Source of the DNA: Halarcobacter ebronensis
GTDB lineage: Bacteria > Campylobacterota > Campylobacteria > Campylobacterales > Arcobacteraceae
Direction: 5' to 3'
Assembly: GCF_013201825.1 (NCBI RefSeq)
Contig: NZ_CP053836.1
Location: 1,240,001-1,304,000 of the forward strand
DNA length: 64,000 nt
Shown here in pieces: positions 33,105 to 42,281 of the stretch. The notes below the pieces were generated by a model. It ran no database searches. It saw nothing but the letters and a program-made list of their open reading frames with translations, and was not told the DNA's origin. The number at the start of each line of letters is the position of its first letter. The stretch's first letter is position 1. The translations under genes and the position numbers were made by a program.

Positions 33105-33785
33105 ATGAGTGAGATGCATGAATTTTTCAACAGACAGATAAAACTTTGGGGTGAGCAGACGCAAGATTCATTACAAGATAAAAAAGTAGCAATTATAGGA
33201 AGTGGTGGTTTAGGGTGTTCTTTAGGTATTGCCCTTGGTGCTTCTGGAATTGGTGAGTTTATTTTAGTGGATTTTGATGAGGTTGGCGTTCACAATATTC
33301 ACAGACAAATAGGTTTTAAAGTTGGTGATGATGGAAAATATAAAGCTGATGTGCTAAAAGAGCTTATGGAAAGTAGATGCCCTTATACAAAAGTTACAGC
33401 ATATAAAGAGTCTTTCCAAGATTTTGCAAAAAGAGATTTGACTTTTGATTTAATCATTGATGCAACAGATAATCTTCCAACAAGAGCAGCCATAAATGAA
33501 TATTGCATAAATAAAAATCAACCTTGGATTTATGGTACAGTTGAAGAGTTTCATGGGCAAGTTTGTTTTTTTGAAAAAGCCTCTTATGAAGCAATTTTTG
33601 TTGTAAATGATAGAAAACCAAATGGTATCGCTTGTCCTATTGTTATGCACATAGCTTCACTTCAAGCAAATCTAGCTATTAGACATCTAACTGGACTTCC
33701 AGTTAAAAAAGATATTTTATATTATCTTTCTTTTACAGATGAAGGTGTTTTAGAGAGCAAAAGATTTAAACTTCCAACTAAATAA
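33105..33785 (+). CDS. ThiF/MoeB/HesA-family adenylyltransferase
   Basis: 226 residues. N-terminal NRQIKLWGEQTQDSLQDKKVAI matches the E1-like family; the ATP-binding GSGGLGCSLG motif and DFDEVGVHNIHRQIGF follow. DATDNLPTRAAINEYCI gives the conserved Asp. The C-x-x-C zinc pairs of ThiF/MoeB are absent, so assignment to thiamine, molybdopterin or another ubiquitin-like activation pathway is open. The protein probably adenylates the C-terminal glycine of a small sulfur-carrier. It is monocistronic and is closed by a strong terminator. Confidence 0.78.
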   Translation: MSEMHEFFNRQIKLWGEQTQDSLQDKKVAIIGSGGLGCSLGIALGASGIGEFILVDFDEVGVHNIHRQIGFKVGDDGKYKADVLKELMESRCPYTKVTAYKESFQDFAKRDLTFDLIIDATDNLPTRAAINEYCINKNQPWIYGTVEEFHGQVCFFEKASYEAIFVVNDRKPNGIACPIVMHIASLQANLAIRHLTGLPVKKDILYYLSFTDEGVLESKRFKLPTK

Positions 33786-33819
33786 ATCAGTATCAAAAAT
33801 AGATACTGATTTCACTCTT
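33784..33819 (+). terminator. Terminator after thiF-like gene
   Basis: Perfect 11-bp stem AAATCAGTATC (33784-33794) / GATACTGATTT (33802-33812), 7-nt loop, T-rich tail. Confidence 0.75.
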
Positions 33820-33914
33820 TTTCTTCTTTTCATCTAACAAAAATTTAAGGGCTTATTGGATATACTATGCGGATTTTTAACATGGAAATTATAAGAAATA
33901 TACGGGGAACTTAA

Positions 33915-36900
33915 ATGCCAAAAAGAGAAGACATAAAATCTATTTTACTTATTGGTTCGGGGCCAATTATTATTGGGCAAGCCTGCGAATTTGACTATTC
34001 TGGAACACAAGCAACAAAGACATTAAAAGAGTTAGGGTATAGAGTAGTTTTAATCAACTCAAATCCAGCTACTATTATGACTGATCCAGAGTTTGCAGAC
34101 AAGACATATATTGAGCCTATTACAGAAGAGGTTGTTGCAAAGATAATTGAAAAAGAGAATATTGATGCTATTTTACCAACAATGGGAGGACAAACAGCAC
34201 TTAATGTTGCAACTTCAATGTACGAAAAAGGGATGTTAGAGGGAGTTAAATTCTTAGGAGCTCATCCTGATGCAATTAAAAAAGGTGAAGATAGACATCT
34301 TTTTAATGAAGCGATGATAAAAATTGGTATGGATTTACCAAAAAGTGCAAATGCATATACGGTAGAGGAGGCAATGAGAGTTGCAAAAGAGATTGGTTTC
34401 CCAGTTATCTCAAGAGCTTCTTTTACTCTAGCAGGTGGTGGTTCTGGTGTTGCATACAATATGGAAGAGTTTGAAGCTTTAGCAAAAGCTGGTATTGAAG
34501 CATCTCCAATTAATGAAATTGAAATTATGGAGTCAATGCTAGGATGGAAAGAGTACGAAATGGAGGTTATCAGAGATAGAAAAGATAACTGTATTATCGT
34601 ATGTTCTATTGAAAACCTTGATCCAATGGGAGTTCACACAGGTGACTCTGTAACAATAGCACCTGCACTTACTCTTACAGATAAAGAGTATCAAGAGATG
34701 AGAAATGCTTCATTTGCCATTTTAAGAGAGATTGGTGTTGATACAGGAGGTTCAAATGTTCAGTTTGCAATCAATCCAGAAACTGGAAGAATGATTGTAA
34801 TTGAGATGAATCCAAGGGTTTCAAGATCTTCAGCTCTTGCATCTAAAGCAACAGGTTATCCTATTGCAAAAATAGCAACACTTCTTGCTGTTGGTTTTAC
34901 TTTAGATGAAATCACAAATGATATTACAGGAACTGCTGCATCTTTTGAGCCAGTTATTGACTATATTGTTACTAAAGTTCCAAGATTTACTTTTGAAAAA
35001 TTTCCAAAAGCTGACTCAACACTTACAACAGGTATGAAATCTGTTGGTGAAGCTATGGCTATTGGTAGAACATTTAATGAGTCTATTCAAAAAGCACTTT
35101 GTTCTATGGAGACAGGAATTGTAGGATTTGATCCAATCTGTACAAATATTGACAAAATCAAAGCTGAGATTAGAAGACCAAATGCTGATAGATTAAGATA
35201 CTTAATGGATGGTATGAGACATGGTTTAACAAATGAAGAGATTTTTGAATTATGTGCTATTGATCCTTGGTTCTTATCGAAATTTAGAGAGATTTATGAA
35301 TTAGAAAAATCTATTGATGAATCTATTTTAACAGATGAAATCAAAATGAGAAAAATCAAATCAAATGGTTTCTCAGATAAGATGATTGCAAAACTTATAG
35401 GAAAAAAAGAGAATGATATCTATGAAGCTAGAAAAGTTTTAGGTGTTGATTTTGAATACAATGAAGTTGATACTTGTTCAGCTGAGTTCAAAGCTTTAAC
35501 ACCATATCTTTACTCAACTACAAATATCACAAAAGGTCTTCCAACTAGAAAAACTGAAACAGATAAAAAAGTTTTAATCATTGGTGGAGGACCAAACAGA
35601 ATTGGTCAAGGTATTGAGTTTGACTACTGTTGTGTTCATGCCTCTTTTGCACTAAATGAGATGGGTGTAAAAACAATTATGTACAACTGTAACCCTGAAA
35701 CGGTATCAACAGATTATGATACTTCAGATATTCTATATTTTGAACCTATTGATTTTGAACACGTTAGAAGTGTTATTGAAAAAGAGAATCCAGATGGTGT
35801 TATTGTTCACTTTGGTGGACAAACTCCTCTTAAACTTGCAAATGCACTAACAGAAGCAGGAGCAAAAATTATAGGAACTACAGCTGCAACAATTGATTTA
35901 GCAGAGGATAGAGAGAAGTTCTCAAGCTTTGTTACAAAAGCTGGACTTTTACAGCCAGATAATGGAACAGCAGTTGAAGTTGAAGAGGCAATAGCAATAG
36001 CTGAAAGAATTGGTTATCCAGTTTTAGTTCGACCATCTTTTGTACTTGGTGGAAGAGGTATGAGAATTGTTTATACAACTTCTGAGTTAAAACAGTATAT
36101 GGATGAAGCAGTTTCAGTATCAAATGATGCACCAGTACTTATTGATAAATTCCTTGATAGAGCAATTGAACTTGATGTTGATTGTATTTGTGATGGAAAA
36201 GAGGTTTATATTGGTGGAATTATGCAACATATTGAAGAAGCAGGGGTTCACTCAGGAGATTCAGCTTGTTCTTTACCACCTGTATCAATTAGCGATGAGT
36301 TAATCAAAGAGCTTGAAGTAAAAACAAAAAATATGGCTTTAGGTCTTGGGGTTGTTGGTCTTATGAATACACAATATGCTATTCATAAAGGTCAAATCTA
36401 TCTAATTGAGGTAAATCCAAGAGCATCTAGAACTGTTCCTTTTGTATCTAAAGCAACAGGTATGCCATTGGCAAAAGTTGCAACTAGAGTTATGTGGGGA
36501 GAGAGTTTAAGAAATGCTCTTGATACATATAATGCTGATTTAGTATGGGAAGATAATGGAGTATTAAAACCTATTTTAAAAGATCATATTGCAGTTAAAG
36601 AGGCAGTATTTCCTTTTACAAAACTAAGCGGGTCTGATATGATATTAACTCCTGAGATGAAATCAACTGGTGAAGTTATGGGTATCTCTGAGAGTTTTGG
36701 AATCTCATATGCAAAATCTCAAAGTGCAGCTAAAAATGACCTTCCACTTGAAGGAAAAGTATTTATCTCTCTTTGTGATTTAGATAAAGAGTTTGCAGCT
36801 CAAATAGCAAAAGGTTTAGTTGACCAAGGTTTCAAAGTGGTAGCTACTGGTGGAACATACAAGGTTATAAAAGATGCTGGAATTGAGTGTGAAAAAGTTC

Positions 36901-37154
36901 TTAAAATAAGTGAAGGTAGACCAAATATTACTGACTCAATCACTAATGGTGAGATTGCACTTGCTTTTAATACAAGTGATAATAAAGAGTCATCAAAAGA
37001 TGATGGTAAAAATATTAGAAGAGCAGTGTTAAAAGGTGGAATCCCTTATGTTACAACAGCAGCAGCTGCTTTAGCTTGTGTTGAAGCTATGAAAGCTTTA
37101 AAACAAAAAAATGGAGTAGGTGTTAAATCTATCCAAGAGTTTTTAAATGACTAA
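33915..37154 (+). CDS. carB: Carbamoyl-phosphate synthase large subunit
   Basis: 1079 residues, full length. Two homologous carbamate-kinase-like halves each contain an ATP-grasp domain: [20 protein letters not shown] at the N-terminus and [17 protein letters not shown] near residue 555. Both halves carry the conserved [20 protein letters not shown] and [20 protein letters not shown] motifs. A C-terminal MGS-like allosteric domain follows ([18 protein letters not shown] to the end). It makes carbamoyl phosphate from glutamine-derived ammonia, bicarbonate and ATP for arginine and pyrimidine synthesis, with CarA elsewhere. The sua5-like gene begins on the last base of its stop. Confidence 0.97.
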   Translation: MPKREDIKSILLIGSGPIIIGQACEFDYSGTQATKTLKELGYRVVLINSNPATIMTDPEFADKTYIEPITEEVVAKIIEKENIDAILPTMGGQTALNVATSMYEKGMLEGVKFLGAHPDAIKKGEDRHLFNEAMIKIGMDLPKSANAYTVEEAMRVAKEIGFPVISRASFTLAGGGSGVAYNMEEFEALAKAGIEASPINEIEIMESMLGWKEYEMEVIRDRKDNCIIVCSIENLDPMGVHTGDSVTIAPALTLTDKEYQEMRNASFAILREIGVDTGGSNVQFAINPETGRMIVIEMNPRVSRSSALASKATGYPIAKIATLLAVGFTLDEITNDITGTAASFEPVIDYIVTKVPRFTFEKFPKADSTLTTGMKSVGEAMAIGRTFNESIQKALCSMETGIVGFDPICTNIDKIKAEIRRPNADRLRYLMDGMRHGLTNEEIFELCAIDPWFLSKFREIYELEKSIDESILTDEIKMRKIKSNGFSDKMIAKLIGKKENDIYEARKVLGVDFEYNEVDTCSAEFKALTPYLYSTTNITKGLPTRKTETDKKVLIIGGGPNRIGQGIEFDYCCVHASFALNEMGVKTIMYNCNPETVSTDYDTSDILYFEPIDFEHVRSVIEKENPDGVIVHFGGQTPLKLANALTEAGAKIIGTTAATIDLAEDREKFSSFVTKAGLLQPDNGTAVEVEEAIAIAERIGYPVLVRPSFVLGGRGMRIVYTTSELKQYMDEAVSVSNDAPVLIDKFLDRAIELDVDCICDGKEVYIGGIMQHIEEAGVHSGDSACSLPPVSISDELIKELEVKTKNMALGLGVVGLMNTQYAIHKGQIYLIEVNPRASRTVPFVSKATGMPLAKVATRVMWGESLRNALDTYNADLVWEDNGVLKPILKDHIAVKEAVFPFTKLSGSDMILTPEMKSTGEVMGISESFGISYAKSQSAAKNDLPLEGKVFISLCDLDKEFAAQIAKGLVDQGFKVVATGGTYKVIKDAGIECEKVLKISEGRPNITDSITNGEIALAFNTSDNKESSKDDGKNIRRAVLKGGIPYVTTAAAALACVEAMKALKQKNGVGVKSIQEFLND

Positions 37155-37597
37155 TGGACAAAAATAGCGTTTATTTAATACAGACAGACACTACTGTAGG
37201 TTTCTCATCAGCTAATGATGAGAAACTCTCAAAAATAAAGCAAAGACCTCTTTCTCAAAAAATGCTTCAAACTGTTGATAGTTTTTCAACACTGAATAGC
37301 TTAACAAGAGTTCCCAAAGAGCATAGAAAAAGGGTGAGAAATTCTATGAAAACAACTTTTATTTATCCAAATTTAAAATCATTTAGAGTTATTGAAAAAG
37401 ATGGTGCTTTTTATGATTTTATGAAAAAAGTAGGTTCTTTATATTCAACTTCTGCAAATCTTACTGGAACTAAATTTGATGAGAAGTTTGCTTTAGAAAA
37501 TTGTGATACTGAGGTTTTAACTAAAGATGGATTTAGTGAAAAAATCTCATCTTCAATTTATAAATTAAACAAAAGAAAACTAAAAAAAATTAGATAA
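37154..37597 (+). CDS. Short Sua5/YciO/YrdC-domain protein
   Basis: 147 residues, truncated relative to the roughly 200-residue YrdC family. YLIQTDTTVGFSSANDEKLSKIKQRP is the conserved N-terminal threonylcarbamoyl-AMP binding region, and SLYSTSANLTGTKFDE the matching C-terminal motif. Members help make the t6A37 tRNA modification; this short form placed right after carB is commonly seen in Campylobacterota, and may be an accessory paralogue. It overlaps the carB stop by one base and converges on the luxR-type gene 4 bp away. Confidence 0.75.
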   Translation: MDKNSVYLIQTDTTVGFSSANDEKLSKIKQRPLSQKMLQTVDSFSTLNSLTRVPKEHRKRVRNSMKTTFIYPNLKSFRVIEKDGAFYDFMKKVGSLYSTSANLTGTKFDEKFALENCDTEVLTKDGFSEKISSSIYKLNKRKLKKIR

Positions 37598-37600
37598 ATA

Positions 37601-38209
37601 CTATTTTGAGATACTTTTAAACAAAAGTGCCAAAGATAGTCTATCTTTTTTATCCAATTTCTTAAAAAGAGAACTAATATATTTTTTTACACTAACTTCT
37701 GCCAAATCCAAAGTTTGAGCTATTTTTGCATTATTTAACCCTTGGGCAACTAGCTCTAAAACTTCCAACTCTTTAGGTGTCAGCTCTTTTAAAAGTTCTT
37801 TTTCATTTTGATTTTCAACAGGCACACTTGAGATTAGAAATTGCATTAATTCTGGATACATCCAAATATTTCCATTTGAAATAGCTTTTATAATATCTTC
37901 AATAATATTGATATTTGACATAGCATGAGCATAGGCTTTAAAACCTTTTTTTAAGAGACTACAACCTTCAATATTATTTGTATTGTTTCTAAAAATAGCA
38001 ATTTTGATATTTTCAAAATCCTCTTTTATCTCTTTTAAATTCTCTTCAGAATTATCATCACAATCAATATGATAGAGTAAAATTGTATTTGAATTCAAGG
38101 TTTCAAATAGATTCTCTATTTTATTAACAAAAGAAAAATCCTCTAAATGAATAGATTTTTTTGCCTCATTTACCAAAAATGATTGTTTTGAAAAGAGAAC
38201 TATTTTCAT
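37601..38209 (-). CDS. LuxR/GerE-type transcriptional regulator with degenerate receiver
   Basis: 202 residues. The C-terminal HTH is clear: LTPKELEVLELVAQGLNNAKIAQTLDLAEVSVKKYISSLFKKLDKKDRLSLAL. The N-terminal 120 residues have receiver-like strand/helix order, but the phospho-acceptor Asp pocket is not evident (ILLYHIDCDDN lies near that place), so phosphorylation control is doubtful. This resembles CsgD/VpsT-type biofilm regulators; I see no c-di-GMP-binding W[FLM][TS]R motif. It overlaps the PAS-HlyD gene by 4 bp. Position at the adhesin locus suggests it controls the secretion system. Confidence 0.75.
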   Translation of the reverse strand: MKIVLFSKQSFLVNEAKKSIHLEDFSFVNKIENLFETLNSNTILLYHIDCDDNSEENLKEIKEDFENIKIAIFRNNTNNIEGCSLLKKGFKAYAHAMSNINIIEDIIKAISNGNIWMYPELMQFLISSVPVENQNEKELLKELTPKELEVLELVAQGLNNAKIAQTLDLAEVSVKKYISSLFKKLDKKDRLSLALLFKSISK

Positions 38210-39936
38210 ATTTCTAGTGACCTTACTATTGGTTTTAAGATATAATCTAAGATACTTTTTTTACCTGTTATAATATCAGCATCAACTGACATACCAGGTT
38301 TTATCTCTAATTTTTTATTATTATTTAAATATTTAGTATCTGCTTTAATATGTACAATATAAACCTCTTTTTTCTCATCTGTTTCATCTTTTAATGTATC
38401 AGCAGAGATATAACTAATCTCTCCATTTACAGCTCCATAAAGTGAGAAATCATAAGGTTTAAGTTTAAGTCTTGTTGGTTGCCCTATATATAAAAATCCA
38501 ATATCTGCTGGGTCAACTTTGACTTCTGCAAGGGCATATTTACTTTCAGGAATAATTTCAGCAATTACAACTCCAGGGGAAACAGCTTCACCTTTTGTTT
38601 TTGTATTTATTTTATTTACAACACCATCATTTGGTGATTTAATAAGTGTTTCAGTGATTTTTTCAGATAAAAATTTTAGGTCTTCTTTCACTTGATTTAA
38701 GTCGTTATATGCAACAACTAACTCATCTTTTGAACTTGAGTAGTAAGTTTGTGTTGTCTCTTCAATACTTCTTTTAATCTCATTAATTGCTGATTTAAGT
38801 GTAGGGATAGAACCTTTGATTTTTTTTAGTTCAGCAATTGTGTCGTTTCTTTTTCTTTTTAGATCCAAAAGCTCAACTCTTGAAATAATCATCTCTTCAA
38901 CAAGAGGTGCTTTTATTTTCATCTCATTCTCTATAAGTTCATAATTGCTCTCATTTATCTCAAGATTTTTATAAGCATCAGATAAATCATTTTGTTTTTG
39001 TGTAAGTTGCTCATTTAGTATATGAATTGAAGCTTCAAATTTTTTCTTATTTGTATTAAATAGCTCAATCTCATTTTGCATAATTGAGTTATCAAATGCA
39101 ACAACTTCATTATTAAGCTCTATTTTTGTACCTTCTGATTGAGCTTTTAATCTTGCAATTTTTGCTAAAAGTGCCATTTGATTAAATCTGTTTTTATCAA
39201 AATCTTTTTTATAATCCAAATCAGATAGTTTGAATAATAGGTCACCTTTTTTTACGTGGTCACCTTCTTTTACATAACTCTCTTTAAGTACTCCACCATT
39301 TAGTGAAGAGATTGTTTGAATATTTGTGGTTGTTATTATTTTACCTTGGGTTTTTACAATATCATCAATTTTTGAAAAGTACGACCAAGCTAATAAAAAC
39401 AGAACAGTAAATGAGATTAACCATAATACTTTATGTAAACCACTTGGAGTTCTAAGAAGTACAGCAGAAGAGAGTGAAGGCATAAAATCAAGAACAACCC
39501 TGTCATGTTTCTTTTTTAATAGGTTCTCTTCATTAATTCTTTTTAATGTTTTCTCTTTTGTTATATCTTGGCTTGCTAGAATAAATCCAATATGTTCATT
39601 ATCATCATTGAATAGTGGAGTTATAACTGTATCTGTCCAAATTGTTGCATCTCTATGTGAGGCATGTTTTAATTCACCTTTCCAGATAGTCTTTAATACT
39701 TTTTCATCTTCAAATTGGTTATTGAAGTTAGTAATTGAGTCTTTTTTTATTAAAAAAGTATAAGGCTGATTCAAAATTTCAGAGGGTTTATAACCAAAAG
39801 TATTACATAATTGAGTACTTACGTGTTTAATCACACCATCTTTGTTTGTAACAGCAAGAATAACATAGGTGTCAAGAAGCTCTCTGTTTTGAAATCTGAA
39901 ACTTTTTGTTAGTTGTTCATCATATAGTTGATCCAC
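38206..39936 (-). CDS. Type I secretion adaptor (HlyD family) with N-terminal PAS domain
   Basis: 576 residues. A PAS domain occupies about residues 20-128 (ILAVTNKDGVIKHVSTQ, FGYKPSEILNQP, PLFNDDNEHIGFILASQDIT with the terminal PAC-like D-I-T). A TM helix (residues 170-188) follows, then an HlyD membrane-fusion region with GDHVKKGDLLFKLSD lipoyl half-motif, long helical hairpin and the beta-barrel (IGQPTRLKLKPYDFSLYG, PGMSVDADIITGKKS). The PAS part would be cytoplasmic, at the ABC transporter side. Partners: LuxR-type regulator downstream (4-bp overlap), TolC and ABC genes divergently upstream. A sensor domain fused to this adaptor is unusual. Confidence 0.87.
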   Translation of the reverse strand: MDQLYDEQLTKSFRFQNRELLDTYVILAVTNKDGVIKHVSTQLCNTFGYKPSEILNQPYTFLIKKDSITNFNNQFEDEKVLKTIWKGELKHASHRDATIWTDTVITPLFNDDNEHIGFILASQDITKEKTLKRINEENLLKKKHDRVVLDFMPSLSSAVLLRTPSGLHKVLWLISFTVLFLLAWSYFSKIDDIVKTQGKIITTTNIQTISSLNGGVLKESYVKEGDHVKKGDLLFKLSDLDYKKDFDKNRFNQMALLAKIARLKAQSEGTKIELNNEVVAFDNSIMQNEIELFNTNKKKFEASIHILNEQLTQKQNDLSDAYKNLEINESNYELIENEMKIKAPLVEEMIISRVELLDLKRKRNDTIAELKKIKGSIPTLKSAINEIKRSIEETTQTYYSSSKDELVVAYNDLNQVKEDLKFLSEKITETLIKSPNDGVVNKINTKTKGEAVSPGVVIAEIIPESKYALAEVKVDPADIGFLYIGQPTRLKLKPYDFSLYGAVNGEISYISADTLKDETDEKKEVYIVHIKADTKYLNNNKKLEIKPGMSVDADIITGKKSILDYILKPIVRSLEI

Positions 39937-40015
39937 TTCTATCCTTAAGGTTAGATAAAATTATTAAAATATTAAAAATATCAAATAATTTTATAAAAAA
40001 ATATATAAAGATTTG

Positions 40016-40029
40016 GTAATATCTATTAC
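40016..40029. promoter_or_regulatory. Palindrome in divergent promoter region
   Basis: GTAATA/TATTAC with a 2-bp centre is a perfect 6-bp inverted repeat between the hlyD-luxR and tolC operons. TACAATTTT (40027-40035) follows as a possible -10 box. A candidate site for the LuxR-type regulator. Confidence 0.35.
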
Positions 40030-40055
40030 AATTTTGTAGAGTCTTGGAGGTAAAT

Positions 40056-42275
40056 GTGAAAAAAGTCATTCTAATTTCTACTATATTTCTACTAAATCTA
40101 ACAAATGCATCTGCTTTTAGTTTAAAAGATGGTTATTTATTAGCTATTGAAAATGATATGGACTCAAAAGTAAATGAGAACAATTTAAAAAACATTGAGT
40201 ATGATATTGATATTGCAAATTCACTACTCTATCCAACTTTAGACTTTACCGCAAATGCAAAAACAACAAAAAGAACCGAAGACCATAAAACCCCAGGGGA
40301 TGGCACTTCTTCAAAATCTGATGAGTATAAATTTGAAGTAACTCAACCAGTATTTGACGGTTTTGAATCAAAATATGAGAAGCAACTACAAAAAAAGACC
40401 TATGACTCAGCGGTATATTATTTAAAAGAGAGCCAAAATAATTTGGCACAAAATTATGTACAAAGTTATATAAATGTTTTAAGGGACAAAGATCTTCTTA
40501 GTGCAACTAATGAAGGTGTTACAATTAGTGAAGATATTTTTAAAAAAGTTTATAAAAAAATTGAATTGGGTTATGGAACAAAACTTGAGTTTGACCAAGT
40601 AAAAGGAAATTTGGCTGAAAGTAGGGTGAATGTTGATACTCAAAGAATAAATTTAAAAGAGTCACTAGAAGGACTTAAATATTATATTCAAAAAGATTTT
40701 GACTCTTCTGAGCTTATAAAACCCTCTTTTTATACCAAATTACCAGAGAGTTTAGATGAAGCTGTTACAACAGCTTTAAGAGAAAATCCTACAGTTAATG
40801 TTGCAAAAGCAAATCTGGATGTAGCCATTGCAGAAGAGAAAAAAGCAAATAAAGAGTTTTATCCTACAGTAAATTTTGTGGGTACATACAATTTAGACAA
40901 TTCTCAACATGCAGAAGATGACCAAGAGTATAATGAGTATTCATTGGGATTTGAACTTAGTTACAATCTTTATAATGGTGGAAGAGATACAGCTGCTGTT
41001 AAAAAAGCTTTACAAAATATAAAAGAGAAAAAATATCTTATTACAAAAAGCGAATATCAGATTAAAAATAGTGTTAGACTAGCTTGGAATAGTTATAAAT
41101 TAAATAGAGAAAAAAACAGAAGTCTAAAACAGTATATTGTAGTAAAAAAAGATATTTTTGATTCTATGTTAAAAGAGTTTGATTTAGGATTAAAAGATTT
41201 GAATACGCTTCTTGAAGAGTATATTGAGTATATAGATGTTAAAAAAGATTTGATTTCAAATAGTTATGATTTGCTCTATGCAAAATATAATCTTTTAGCT
41301 AGTATTGGAAAACTTCCTGATTCTTTGATGGATAAACTTCCAACTCTAAAAACAGGAGAAGAGTATGATAGTGAAACCTTGGATATCTTAAAAAATCCAA
41401 GTTATAACTATGATGATGATTCACAATTGGATTCAAATAAATATAAGATAATAAAACCACAAGTTAAAAATGTTGATATGAAAGAGGAAAAAGTACCTCA
41501 AATAGAAAAAAGTTCTTTTAGCCAAGAGTTAACACAAAGTGATTTTAAAGATAGATTTCTAAAGGCTTCAAAAGATAAATATACTATTAATTTGGCTCTT
41601 GCTTATAGTGAAGCAAATGCACAAGGATTTTTGGATAGATATGATTTAAACTCAAATGCTTTCTATTTTAGTTTTGGTAAAGAGAATAAATATATTAAGA
41701 TTATGATGGGAATATATGATAGTGAAAAAGAGGTACAAGAGGCTTTAAACAACTTAAATGCTTCATTAAAAAGTAATATGCCTAAGATTGAAAAAATCTC
41801 TATAAAACAGAAATTATATAGTAAATATCATGGAAACAATTTACCAAAAGAGGATAAAGAGTTTTTTGCAAAAAGTAGAGAAGCACAAATAAAAAGAGTT
41901 TCTTTTTCTAAAGATGAAACAGAAGAAAAAAGAGAAAACATCTCTTTTAAACAAAGATTTTTATTGGCTTCAAATGGAAAATATACTATTAATTTAGCCC
42001 TTTCAAATAGCCAAAAAAGTGCACAAAATTTTATTGACAAATATAATATAAGTAATAGTGCTTTCTTTTTTAGTTTTGGATATGAAAACCCTCTTCAAAA
42101 GATTATGATGGGAATATATGAAAATGAAAATGAGGCTCTTAAAGCTTTAGATAACTTGCCTTCTGAGTTAAAAAGAAATCAACCAAGAGTTGAAAGAGTG
42201 AGTATAAAACAGAAATTATATAAAAAATATCACCCAGAAGATTATAATAACTCTATTCAAGCAGGGAGCATTTAA
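40056..42275 (+). CDS. TolC-family outer-membrane channel with two C-terminal SPOR-like domains
   Basis: About 739 residues. GTG start at 40056, chosen because GGAGG (40046-40050) lies 5 bp upstream; the longer TTG frame would place that site inside the gene. A signal peptide (KKVILISTIFLLNLTNASA) precedes a TolC domain to about residue 450 (repeated helical halves with the YNLYNGGRDTAAVKKA and DVKKDLISNSYDLLYAKYNLLA motifs). Two similar domains of about 95 residues follow (around 500-595 and 640-735), each with FK[DQ]RFL-A-KYTINLAL, FSFG, KIMMGIY and ISIKQKLY, of SPOR-like type. The outer-membrane exit of this type I system. The ABC gene starts 6 bp after. Confidence 0.87.
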   Translation: MKKVILISTIFLLNLTNASAFSLKDGYLLAIENDMDSKVNENNLKNIEYDIDIANSLLYPTLDFTANAKTTKRTEDHKTPGDGTSSKSDEYKFEVTQPVFDGFESKYEKQLQKKTYDSAVYYLKESQNNLAQNYVQSYINVLRDKDLLSATNEGVTISEDIFKKVYKKIELGYGTKLEFDQVKGNLAESRVNVDTQRINLKESLEGLKYYIQKDFDSSELIKPSFYTKLPESLDEAVTTALRENPTVNVAKANLDVAIAEEKKANKEFYPTVNFVGTYNLDNSQHAEDDQEYNEYSLGFELSYNLYNGGRDTAAVKKALQNIKEKKYLITKSEYQIKNSVRLAWNSYKLNREKNRSLKQYIVVKKDIFDSMLKEFDLGLKDLNTLLEEYIEYIDVKKDLISNSYDLLYAKYNLLASIGKLPDSLMDKLPTLKTGEEYDSETLDILKNPSYNYDDDSQLDSNKYKIIKPQVKNVDMKEEKVPQIEKSSFSQELTQSDFKDRFLKASKDKYTINLALAYSEANAQGFLDRYDLNSNAFYFSFGKENKYIKIMMGIYDSEKEVQEALNNLNASLKSNMPKIEKISIKQKLYSKYHGNNLPKEDKEFFAKSREAQIKRVSFSKDETEEKRENISFKQRFLLASNGKYTINLALSNSQKSAQNFIDKYNISNSAFFFSFGYENPLQKIMMGIYENENEALKALDNLPSELKRNQPRVERVSIKQKLYKKYHPEDYNNSIQAGSI

Positions 42276-42281
42276 TAAAGT

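Noticed and set aside
39326-39763. 145-codon plus-strand frame opposite the PAS-HlyD gene
   Set aside because: Antisense to the well-supported PAS domain, with no start context. A shadow frame.
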